Shown: positions 41,480 through 49,440 of the stretch, piece by piece
Layout: the number at the start of each line of letters is the position of its first letter
How positions within the stretch are numbered: the stretch's first letter is position 1
Origin: CAITWF01 sp038231575
GTDB taxonomy: Bacteria > Verrucomicrobiota > Verrucomicrobiia > Opitutales > Opitutaceae
Reading direction: 5' to 3'
DNA: 49,852 bases
NCBI GenBank assembly: GCA_038231575.1
Contig: JBBRLB010000033.1
Location: 1-49,852 of the forward strand
Program-made: the position numbers and the translations under genes
Notes under the pieces: model-generated
Told to the model about the DNA's origin: nothing
What the model saw: only the letters and a program-made list of their open reading frames with translations
The model's database searches: none

Positions 41480-43009
41480 ATGTCAAATCCCAATCCCCTC
41501 ACCGCCCCCGTGCGCGCCCCGCGCTGGCTGATCTGGCTCGGGGTGCTCGCGCTCGCCAGTTACGGCTGGTTCGTCGAGCGCCACTATTCGATTGTCGCGG
41601 CCGGATCGGATTCGTCGGGCTACCTCAACAGCGCGCGGCTGCTCGTGAACGGGCAACTGCAAACCGAGCTGCGCTTGCCGGCGGAATTCGGCCCGGCCGC
41701 CACGGTGGATCGGATGCATTTCCTCCCGCTGGGCTTCTGGCCGTTTGCGAAGGATTCCAAAATCACTCCCACCTATCCGACCGGCCTGCCGTTGCACTTC
41801 GCGCTCACGGGTAAGTTTTTCGGCTGGCTCACCGGGCCGCGCCTGATCGGGCTGTTCGCGGCGCTGGGCGCCGTGGCGCTGTGCTATGCCACCGCACGTG
41901 AACTCGGCGTCGATCCGCTGCTCGCGGCCGCGGGCGCGGTGGCGCTCGGCGCGTGCCCGCTGTTTCTCTTCGCCTCGTTTCAACCGATGAGCGACACGCT
42001 CGCGAGCACGTGGTGTCTCGCGTCCGTCTGGACGGCGTTGCGCGCCCGGCGCACGCGCGGCTGGGCGGTGGCGTGCGGCACAGCGTTCGCGATCGCGGTG
42101 CTCGTGCGGCCGACGAATCTGGTGCTCGCGCCGGTCCTCCTCGTGTTGCTCGGGCTCGATTGGCGGCGGCTGGCGTTGACCGCGTTCGGCGGCCTGCCGG
42201 GCGTCGCGTGGCTCGCGTTCTACAATCACACGCTCTACGGCGGTGCACTGCGCTCGGGTTACGGCGATTGGTTTTCCAACTTCGCGTGGGTGTGGGGTCC
42301 GCCGACCGCGTGGCACTTCCTGAAATGGCTGGCGCTGCTGCTGCCGGCGCCGCTGCTGGTGCTGCCGTGGGTCGCGCTCAGTCGTGACGAAACGCGCACC
42401 CGCGCCCTGCTCGCGCTGGCGCTGTGGTTCGCCGCAATTGTCGGGCTCTACACATTCTACGAGGTCTCGCACGAAGTGTGGTGGTGCCTCCGCTTCATCC
42501 TGCCCGCGGTGCCGGCGCTCATCCTGGCCGGCCTGCTCGGACTCGAGGCTTTGATCGCGCGATCACCGCGAGGGAAGGGAAACCGCTACCCGACGATCGC
42601 GGCCGGCGTCATGGCAGCGTGGGCGGTCACCCTTGGAGTGTTTTGGAACCAGCGTTTCGCGATTACTGACATCAACAACGGCGAAAAAACCTTCGCCAAG
42701 GTCTGCGCGCTGGCGCGCGAAAAATTTCCGCCCGGCACCCTCGTCGTGACGATGACGTTCAGCGGGGCGTTTTATTATTACACCGACTTCGCGATTCTCC
42801 GCTCCGATCAGGTCGATCCGGCGGAGTTCGCGCGGCTGGCTGCGCTCGCGCAAAAAGCCGGCCGCACCATCGCGGCCGTGAGCTTCAAGTGGGAAGAGGC
42901 ATCGGCGCTGCAGGAGCACTGCCCCGGTCACTGGGAACGCGTGGGTGAGGTCGGCGACGCGGTGCTCTCGCGGCTCGTTCCGCCGGCGCCGGGAACGAAA
43001 ACTCCATGA
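41480..43009 (+). CDS. Polytopic GT-C-like glycosyltransferase (PMT/ArnT-type)
   Basis: 509-residue inner-membrane protein. After the first helix (LIWLGVLALASYGWFV) the first periplasmic loop contains AGSDSSGYLNSARLLVNGQ, placed like the catalytic acidic loop of PMT/ArnT-type GT-C enzymes that move a sugar from polyprenyl phosphate to an acceptor. About ten helices follow and a short soluble C-terminus. ATG 41480 is chosen. The stop overlaps the next start (ATGA at 43006-43009), so both are translationally coupled. Acceptor and donor unknown. Confidence 0.8.
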   Translation: MSNPNPLTAPVRAPRWLIWLGVLALASYGWFVERHYSIVAAGSDSSGYLNSARLLVNGQLQTELRLPAEFGPAATVDRMHFLPLGFWPFAKDSKITPTYPTGLPLHFALTGKFFGWLTGPRLIGLFAALGAVALCYATARELGVDPLLAAAGAVALGACPLFLFASFQPMSDTLASTWCLASVWTALRARRTRGWAVACGTAFAIAVLVRPTNLVLAPVLLVLLGLDWRRLALTAFGGLPGVAWLAFYNHTLYGGALRSGYGDWFSNFAWVWGPPTAWHFLKWLALLLPAPLLVLPWVALSRDETRTRALLALALWFAAIVGLYTFYEVSHEVWWCLRFILPAVPALILAGLLGLEALIARSPRGKGNRYPTIAAGVMAAWAVTLGVFWNQRFAITDINNGEKTFAKVCALAREKFPPGTLVVTMTFSGAFYYYTDFAILRSDQVDPAEFARLAALAQKAGRTIAAVSFKWEEASALQEHCPGHWERVGEVGDAVLSRLVPPAPGTKTP

Positions 43010-44586
43010 GCTCGCCACCGTCGCGCCGCCGCTGGCGTGTGCCGCTCGCCGGGCTCGCGGCCATGGCGGTGTTCCTCACGCTCGTCGCGCGCTTCTGGCA
43101 TCCCGTCTACGGCTTCACCGCGCTCATCCAGCTCGATGCGTCGAACGACGACGTGAAGCTCACGGCGTTTCGCGAGCTACCCGTTTTTGTCCACCGCCAC
43201 AACGGCGGCTACGACGGCCTCTACTACGCGCAAATTGCGCTCGACCCCACCCTGCGCGATCCGCAACTGCCCGCCGCGATCGACAACCTCGCGTATCGCG
43301 CGCGCCGCATCCTGCCGCCGGCGATCGCGTGGACGCTCGGCGGTGGCCGGCCCGCGTGGATAACGCGGATTTATCCGCTGCTTAATGTCGTGGCGTGGTT
43401 CGCGCTCGCGGTCTTGCTGTGGCGGCTGCTCGCCGTCGACACGCCGCACGGCGGGCCCGACCTCTGGCGGGGCTGGCTCGCGTGGGCCGGCGTGCTGTTT
43501 TCCGCAGGGGCGCTGGTCAGCGTGCGGCTCGCGCTGACCGACCTCGTGGCGCTCGCGATCCTCGCGGGCGCGTTGTTTGCCGCCGAGCGCCGCCGGAAGA
43601 TAACCGCCCTCAGCGCGCTGGCGGCCGCCGCGCTCGCGCGCGAAACCTCGCTGCTCGGACTGGCCGGTCTCGTCAAACGCCCGTGGCTTTCATGGAAGAA
43701 TCTCGCGCGCTCCGTCATCGCGATCGCACCGCTCGCCGCGTGGCTCGCTTACATCCGCTGGCGCGTCGGCGCCGCCGATCAGGGCTGGGATAATCTGACC
43801 GTGCCCGGCGCCGGCTTTGTCGAAAAATGGCGCGATGCGCTCGCGGCCACGCAGACGCTCGGGGATAAATTGCTCGCGTGGTCCACCGTCCTCGCGACGC
43901 TCGGGCTCACCGTGCAGGCGGCGTTCATCATCGCGCGACCGCGCCTCGACGATCGCTGGTGGCGCATCGGTGCGGCTTATGTGGGGCTCATGTTGTTTCT
44001 CGGCACCGCGGTGTGGGAGGACCATCCCGGCGCGGCGATGCGCGTGCTGCTCCCGCTCACCCTGGCCTTCAACGTTCTCGCGCACCGCGTGCGGGCGCCG
44101 ATTGTCTGGCTGCTCGCGGGCAACCTGGGCGTGTTGGCGGGATTGCTCGCGTGGCGCGACCCGCCGTTCGCCACGCAGGAACTCGCGGTCGCGCGCAGCG
44201 ACGCTGTCGCCGCCATCGCGCGACCCGGCCCGGGCTGGTTCCCTCTCGAGCACAGCAGCCGTCATCGCTGGCAGTGGACGGACACGCGCGGCGAAAGCAT
44301 CTTTGAAACGTGGCCGCGCTCCCAGCCGGTGTCGCTGCAACTGGACTTCGCGCTCCGCAGCCCGACGCCGCGCACCGTCGTCGTGCGACAAGCCGGTCGT
44401 GAACTCTGGCGCGCCGCGATCGACGCAAAGCTTTCGACTCACCACGTCGCGATTCAAATCCCACCCGGGCAAGGGGTGATCGAGTTTGCGACTGACACGC
44501 CCGGCGTGCCCGAAGGCGCGGCGCCGGGCGCCCGCTCGCTCGCGTTTGCGCTTTATGATCTGCGGGTGTCGGTGACAGAAAACTAG
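43006..44586 (+). CDS. GT-C-like membrane protein, paralogue of the protein at 39775
   Basis: 526-residue membrane protein. NGGYDGLYYAQIALDPTL and AIDNLAYRARRIL match the 39775 protein closely and occupy the same loop; about ten helices follow. The C-terminal soluble domain has GWFPLE...HRWQWTD near 407-426, then VVRQAGRELWRAAIDAK and LDFALRSP, a beta-sandwich pattern shared with 39775 and 33215. It starts with ATGA overlap at the end of the preceding membrane-protein gene. Probably a lipid-linked sugar transferase; no catalytic proof. Confidence 0.78.
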   Translation: MSSPPSRRRWRVPLAGLAAMAVFLTLVARFWHPVYGFTALIQLDASNDDVKLTAFRELPVFVHRHNGGYDGLYYAQIALDPTLRDPQLPAAIDNLAYRARRILPPAIAWTLGGGRPAWITRIYPLLNVVAWFALAVLLWRLLAVDTPHGGPDLWRGWLAWAGVLFSAGALVSVRLALTDLVALAILAGALFAAERRRKITALSALAAAALARETSLLGLAGLVKRPWLSWKNLARSVIAIAPLAAWLAYIRWRVGAADQGWDNLTVPGAGFVEKWRDALAATQTLGDKLLAWSTVLATLGLTVQAAFIIARPRLDDRWWRIGAAYVGLMLFLGTAVWEDHPGAAMRVLLPLTLAFNVLAHRVRAPIVWLLAGNLGVLAGLLAWRDPPFATQELAVARSDAVAAIARPGPGWFPLEHSSRHRWQWTDTRGESIFETWPRSQPVSLQLDFALRSPTPRTVVVRQAGRELWRAAIDAKLSTHHVAIQIPPGQGVIEFATDTPGVPEGAAPGARSLAFALYDLRVSVTEN

Positions 44587-44589
44587 CCC

Positions 44590-45792
44590 ATGCCCGCCCC
44601 GCTGCTCCTCGATCTCACGCACACGAGCCACACGCGGGCGCGCACGGGCATCCAGCGCGTCACGCGCTCGCTCCACGCGGCGCTCGGCAATCGCGCGCTC
44701 GCCGTCACGCATGATCCGCATGCCGGCACCTGGCGACCGCTCGAGTCCTGGGAGACCGCCAATCTCAGCGCCGCGGAAGCCGCCACCAAACGCAGTGCCC
44801 GATGGCCGCTGTCCGCGCGCATTCGCGGACGCGTGCAACGCTGGTTCGGCGGCGGTGGCAGAACCGCGACCGCGCTCAACGATCCCCTCTCCACGCTCAA
44901 CGCGTCCGGCCTCATCGTGCCCGAGGTGTTTTCACCGGCGGTCGCCGCCGCGCTGCCCGCGCTCTTCGCCGTCACCCGCGGCCCGCGCGTCGCGCTGTTT
45001 CACGACGCCATCGCGCTGAAATATCCCGAGCTCACTCCCGCCAAGACGGTCGCGCGCTTCCCCGCGTATTTAAGTGAACTCCTCAGATTCGACGGCGTGG
45101 CGGCGGTCTCGGAAGATTCCCGCGACTCGCTGACCGACTACTGGCGCTGGCTCGGCGTGCGCGAAATGCCGCCGGTGCAGGCCATCCCACTCGGCGTCGA
45201 ACCGATGAGTCTCCCCTTCGGTAACAAATCCGAAGCCCCCGAAAAGCCCGTGGTGTTATGCGTCGGCTCGCTCGAGGGAAGGAAAAACCACCTCGCGCTG
45301 CTGGAAGCGTGCGAGCAACTCTGGGCGCGCGGCGTGAATTTCGAACTGCGACTCATCGGGCTCGCGCAACCGGACACCGGTCGCGCCGCGCTCGCCCGCG
45401 TGCAAGCGCTGCAGGCCGCCGGACGCGCCCTGCGCTACGACGGGCCGCTCGGCGACGCCGACGTGGCGAAGGCTTACGACGATTGCACCTTCACCGTTTA
45501 CCCATCGGAACTAGAGGGTTTTGGCCTGCCGGTGGTCGAAAGTCTGGCGCACGGCAAACCCTGCATCTGCTCCGCCCGCGGCGCGCTCGGCGAGTCCGCC
45601 CGCGGCGGCGGCTGCCTGGCCTTGGCCCGCATGGACGCCGCGCCGATCGCGGCCAGCATGGAAAAGTTGCTCCAGTCGGCCGGCGACTTGGCGGAACTCA
45701 CCGCCGCCGCGCGCGCGCGCACGCTTCGCACGTGGCCTGAATATGCGGACGCGCTCGTCGCTTGGATGGGCACACTCACTCGCCGGAACTGA
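44590..45792 (+). CDS. GT4 glycosyltransferase, paralogue of the one at 47160
   Basis: 400-residue GT-B enzyme. The N-terminal domain has TRARTGIQRVTRSL and HDAIALKYPEL; the C-terminal donor domain has VVLCVGSLEGRKNHLALLEA and the E-x7-E region YPSELEGFGLPVVES near 305-320. FPAYLSELLRFDGVAAVSED and YWRWLGVREMPPVQAI correspond position by position to the gene at 47160, so they are paralogues. It follows the membrane-protein gene after 3 bases and precedes the alpha-oxoamine synthase by 87 bases. Probably an inner-membrane-associated mannosyl- or similar transferase. Confidence 0.9.
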   Translation: MPAPLLLDLTHTSHTRARTGIQRVTRSLHAALGNRALAVTHDPHAGTWRPLESWETANLSAAEAATKRSARWPLSARIRGRVQRWFGGGGRTATALNDPLSTLNASGLIVPEVFSPAVAAALPALFAVTRGPRVALFHDAIALKYPELTPAKTVARFPAYLSELLRFDGVAAVSEDSRDSLTDYWRWLGVREMPPVQAIPLGVEPMSLPFGNKSEAPEKPVVLCVGSLEGRKNHLALLEACEQLWARGVNFELRLIGLAQPDTGRAALARVQALQAAGRALRYDGPLGDADVAKAYDDCTFTVYPSELEGFGLPVVESLAHGKPCICSARGALGESARGGGCLALARMDAAPIAASMEKLLQSAGDLAELTAAARARTLRTWPEYADALVAWMGTLTRRN

Positions 45793-45879
45793 TCGCACGT
45801 TTCCGCGGTCGGAACCGGGCAGCGCGATCCGCCTTTGCGTTTGCCAACGGTCTGGGCGGCTGCTCTCGTCACCCTCGAC

Positions 45880-47076
45880 ATGGCGTTATCTTTTTTTGCG
45901 AAGAACAAGAAGGCAATTCAAGCCCGTTGCCGGGACGATTACCCGACGAAGATGCGGCTGAAATACGCCCCGTTCTACCATGCCATGCAGGCGCAGAAAG
46001 GCACGACGGTCACGCTCGATGGCCGCGACGTCATCATGCTTTCGAGCAACGATTATCTCGGACTGTCGTTTCACCCGAAGGTCGTCGAGGCCGCGCGCGC
46101 GGCGATTCTCAAGTGGGGCACGAGCACCAATGGCGCGCGCATCTCGAACGGCTCGCGCTCGTTTCACCTCGAACTCGAAGCGAAGCTTGCGGCGTTTCTC
46201 GGACGCGAGGCGTGCCACGTGCACGCGGCCGGTTATCTTTCGTGCATGTCGGCCGTCGCGTCGTTTGCCCAGAAGGGCGACGTGATTTTCGCGGATAAAA
46301 ATATTCACTCCTGCCTGTGGGACGGCATCCGTCTCTCGATGGCGACGGTCGAGCGCTTCTCGCACAACAATCCCGACGATCTCCGCGAAGTCATCGCACA
46401 AACCAACACCGACGCGCCCAAGATGCTCGTCCTCGAGGGCGTCTACTCGATGGAGGGCCACATCGCCCGCCTCCCCGAGATCGCCGAAATCGCCGAGGAG
46501 AACGGGCTGTTTTCCGTGCTCGATGATGCGCATGGCTTCGGCGTGCTGGGCCGCCAGGGCCGCGGCACCGTCGACAGTTTCGGGCTCAACGACAAGGTCG
46601 ACGTCATCTGCGGCAGCATGTCGAAGTCGCTCGCGAGCATCGGCGGTTTCGTCGCCGCTTCGCAGGAAGTGATCGACTACCTGCGCTCGCATTCGAAGCA
46701 GACGACGTTTTCCGCCGCGCTCACGCCCGCGCAGGCCGCCGCGTCGATGGCCGCGCTTGAGGTCATGCAGACTGAGCCGGAGCATCTCGAACGCCTCTGG
46801 GCCAACACGAAAAAATACAAAGCCATCCTCAAGCAGCTCGGCCTCGACACGTGGGAAAGCGAAACGCCCGCCGTCCCGATCGTGCTCGGCTCGAAGGAGC
46901 GGGTTTACCCCTTCTGGAAAGCGCTGCTCGATCGCGGCGTTTTCACCGTCATGTCGATCGCGCCCGCCGTCCCGGCCGGCAAGGATCTCATCCGCACCGC
47001 CATTTCGGCCATGCACACGGATGAGCAGCTCGAGAAAATCGCGGAGGCCCTCGTCTACGCGATGAAGAAGCTCTGA
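45880..47076 (+). CDS. Alpha-oxoamine synthase family PLP enzyme (SPT/KBL/BioF type)
   Basis: 398-residue PLP-dependent enzyme that joins an amino acid to an acyl-CoA with loss of CO2. Landmarks: SSNDYLGLSFHP near 55, TNGARISNGSRSFHLELE near 83-100, LVLEGVYSMEG, the cofactor pair D215/H218 (LDDAHGFG) and PLP Lys K249 in CGSMSKSLASIGG. The family includes serine palmitoyltransferase, glycine C-acetyltransferase, 8-amino-7-oxononanoate synthase and CqsA; the sequence alone does not choose among them. Next to glycosyltransferases, a sphingoid-type lipid for envelope glycans is a reasonable guess. I chose ATG 45880; a TTG at 45835 lies upstream. No terminator is evident before the convergent gene (47160). 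Confidence 0.87.
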   Translation: MALSFFAKNKKAIQARCRDDYPTKMRLKYAPFYHAMQAQKGTTVTLDGRDVIMLSSNDYLGLSFHPKVVEAARAAILKWGTSTNGARISNGSRSFHLELEAKLAAFLGREACHVHAAGYLSCMSAVASFAQKGDVIFADKNIHSCLWDGIRLSMATVERFSHNNPDDLREVIAQTNTDAPKMLVLEGVYSMEGHIARLPEIAEIAEENGLFSVLDDAHGFGVLGRQGRGTVDSFGLNDKVDVICGSMSKSLASIGGFVAASQEVIDYLRSHSKQTTFSAALTPAQAAASMAALEVMQTEPEHLERLWANTKKYKAILKQLGLDTWESETPAVPIVLGSKERVYPFWKALLDRGVFTVMSIAPAVPAGKDLIRTAISAMHTDEQLEKIAEALVYAMKKL

Positions 47077-47159
47077 GCGCGGCGACGAAAGTGTCGGCGT
47101 TTTAAATTCGCGCGGGCGTTTCGCCTGGTCTCCGTCCGACGGCCGACGCCACGCCTGCC

Positions 47160-48182
47160 CTATCCAACCAGGCCCTGCCGGATCGCTTCGGCCGCGGCCG
47201 ACCAGGTCGGCAACGATCGCGTCATCGATTCCTGCGCGAGCCGCGCGTGAAACGCGTCGTCGGTGAGGATGCGACGCAGGGCGTCGCCCCAAGCCGCGCG
47301 ATCGTTGAGCGCGACCGGCACGCACCCACCGCCGTCGGCGTTCTCGCGCAGCACGGGCAAATCACTGCACACGCACGGCACGCCCATCCACAGCGATTCC
47401 AGCAGCGGCAAACCACAGCCCTCGGTGAGGGTCGGAAAGACCGTGGCGCGCGCCGTCGCGTAGAGTTGTGCGACCGCGGTGTCGCTCGCGGCCTCGTGAA
47501 AATGCAGTCCGGGGAATTTTTTCGCGAGTGACGCGATGCGGGCCGCAATCGGACGACCGAAGTGCGGATTTACCCGGCCGACGACATGCAACTCAAAGCG
47601 CTGGCCGGCCGTCCACAGCGCTTCGCACACGTCGAGGAGGAACGCCTGATTTTTCCGCGGCTCGACGATGCCGACGCACAGGAGCTGCGGATCGCCGGCG
47701 GGCGGTGGCGAGTTAATGGTCACGCGCGGTGCGGCATTGAAGTCCGCCCCCAGCGCCAGCACCTCCACGGGTGGCATTTTTTCCACGCCCTGCCAGCGCC
47801 AGAATCCGATCAGTTCGGCGCGGCTCGCCTCCGACACGGCCCACACGCGATCGAAGCGCGCGAGGGATTTCATGTAGCCCGGATGACGCGCGACGCTGCG
47901 CGGCCAGGTGATGTGCGGATGCTTGAGCGGGATCGCGTCATGAAAGATCGCCGCGAGGCGGCACGGGTGCGCGACAAGAAAATCGGAGAAACCCGGGCGT
48001 TCCTCGTCGGAAAAGAGTTCGCCCGTGAAAAACCAGTCGTCCGGCCGCACCTGGCGGTTCCATCCCGGCCAGCGCACTTCGGTCGCCGCTGCGCCCAGCC
48101 CCTCCGCCATCCGCGCACTCACGCGCATCAAACCCGAGCGATGTCCGGACGCGCCGGCCTTGGTGACGTCGAAGTAAATCAT
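47160..48182 (-). CDS. GT4 glycosyltransferase, paralogue of the one at 44590
   Basis: 340-residue GT-B enzyme. HDAIPLKHPHITWPRSV, YMKSLARFDRVWAVSEAS and FWRWQGVEKMPPVEV parallel the gene at 44590. The donor domain has LLCVGIVEPRKNQAFLLDV and the E-x7-E region TEGCGLPLLES near 245-260. ATG is at 48180-48182 and overlaps the TGA of the preceding minus-strand gene (ATGA), so the two GT4 genes are translationally coupled. The frame opens further upstream inside that gene. Product sugar unknown. Confidence 0.9.
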   Translation of the reverse strand: MIYFDVTKAGASGHRSGLMRVSARMAEGLGAAATEVRWPGWNRQVRPDDWFFTGELFSDEERPGFSDFLVAHPCRLAAIFHDAIPLKHPHITWPRSVARHPGYMKSLARFDRVWAVSEASRAELIGFWRWQGVEKMPPVEVLALGADFNAAPRVTINSPPPAGDPQLLCVGIVEPRKNQAFLLDVCEALWTAGQRFELHVVGRVNPHFGRPIAARIASLAKKFPGLHFHEAASDTAVAQLYATARATVFPTLTEGCGLPLLESLWMGVPCVCSDLPVLRENADGGGCVPVALNDRAAWGDALRRILTDDAFHARLAQESMTRSLPTWSAAAEAIRQGLVG

Positions 48183-49390
48183 AGCGCGAGGGCCCGCTGC
48201 ATCAGCGCGCGGAGGCGGGCGGCGTTTTTGTGCGCGTCGTAGTTTTCCTCGACCCACGCCCGGCCGGCGGTGCGCAGTTTCTCGGCGAACGCGTCGTCCC
48301 TGGATAGCCGGCGTAACGCCGCAATCCAATCATTCGGCGCGTCGACCGCGGCAATGAGGCCGGTGACGCCATGCGTCACCGCCTCCGTCGTAGCGGCCGC
48401 CGCTGACGTGATAACGAGCACTCCGACCGACAACGCCTCGGGAATCACGTTGGGCAGCCCGTCACGGTCGCCGCTCGGCGCGATCACGCCGGTGTGCAGG
48501 AGCACGTCGGCCCACGCGAGCTGGTTCCAGACCTCGTGCTGCGCGAGGTGGCCGGTGAACGTCACATCCGCCGCGACTCCGAGATGGCCCGCGAGTTTTT
48601 CCAATTCGAGCCGCAGCGGTCCGTCGCCGACGATGCGCGCCGCAAACGCCACGCCGGCCGCGCGCAGCGCGGCGTAAATCCGCAACTGGTGATCGAGGCC
48701 TTTTTTTTCCACCAGCCGCGCGACACACACGAGGTGCAGCGGCACCCGCGAGGCGCGCAACGGTTTCACGACCGGCAGCCGGTCGAGACCGCGGCGGATG
48801 CACATGATCTTTTCGGCCCCCAGTCCACGGGCGATGAGCGATCGCCGGGCCATCTCGGTCGAGGTGTGGATGAACGCCGCTTGTTGCAACTTCTCATTGA
48901 GCCACCAGTCGCCGCCATGTTCGTAGATATCGTAGGCGTGCGCGGCGGCGCTGAAGGCGTGGCCGTCCATCCGCCAGAGCAGCCACGCCGCCGTGGCCGG
49001 TGCCCCGCCCCAGGCTGCGTGAACGAGCGCGGGTGGATTTTTCCGAAACTCCCGCGCGAAAACACAGGCGAAGCCCGCGCCGAGCATGTTCTCCCAGAAA
49101 TTCAGCCACGACGGCGCGCGCCGCGTGAACAGGCCGCGCAACACCTGCCTCAAGACCTCCGGTCGCCGCCACGCCTCGGCCGGAATGAGCCAAAGCAACG
49201 TCAGCAGCCGCCATTTATTGAACCGCACGACCGGCAGCCCGCGAAACGTGTCGCCCCCGCTCCACAGCGAATAGATCCGCAACTCGGCGCCCTGCGCGCG
49301 CATCGCGATCACCTCGCGTTGCAGAAACGTCTCCGTGTTTTTGGGAAACGTGGTGAAAAGATAGGCGATGACGGGCGCGGCGGTCGGCAA
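48179..49390 (-). CDS. GT4 glycosyltransferase (colanic-acid WcaL-like)
   Basis: 403-residue GT-B enzyme. FPKNTETFLQREVIAMRAQG at the N-terminus is typical of WcaL-like GT4 enzymes of colanic-acid-type exopolysaccharides. HAYDIYEHGGDWW and HTSTEMARRSL follow; the donor domain has LVCVARLVEKKGLDHQL, IVGDGPLRLELE and SGDRDGLPNVIPEALSVG near 304-322. No ATG is in frame near the domain start; TTG at 49388-49390 is the only fitting start. It is 50 bases after the MurG-type gene at 49441. Confidence 0.9.
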   Translation of the reverse strand: MPTAAPVIAYLFTTFPKNTETFLQREVIAMRAQGAELRIYSLWSGGDTFRGLPVVRFNKWRLLTLLWLIPAEAWRRPEVLRQVLRGLFTRRAPSWLNFWENMLGAGFACVFAREFRKNPPALVHAAWGGAPATAAWLLWRMDGHAFSAAAHAYDIYEHGGDWWLNEKLQQAAFIHTSTEMARRSLIARGLGAEKIMCIRRGLDRLPVVKPLRASRVPLHLVCVARLVEKKGLDHQLRIYAALRAAGVAFAARIVGDGPLRLELEKLAGHLGVAADVTFTGHLAQHEVWNQLAWADVLLHTGVIAPSGDRDGLPNVIPEALSVGVLVITSAAAATTEAVTHGVTGLIAAVDAPNDWIAALRRLSRDDAFAEKLRTAGRAWVEENYDAHKNAARLRALMQRALAL

Positions 49391-49440
49391 AGTCGCGCCA
49401 GTGTGGGGTTCACGCCGCGTCCGGCAACGCGGAAGACGCG

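Noticed and set aside
47077..47159. Terminator between the convergent alpha-oxoamine synthase and GT4 genes
   Set aside because: No stable stem followed by a T-run was found in these 83 bases.
45886..47325. 479-codon minus-strand open frame opposite the alpha-oxoamine synthase
   Set aside because: It overlaps both that gene and the end of the GT4 gene, has no domain motif, and its composition is Arg-rich as expected for an antisense shadow.
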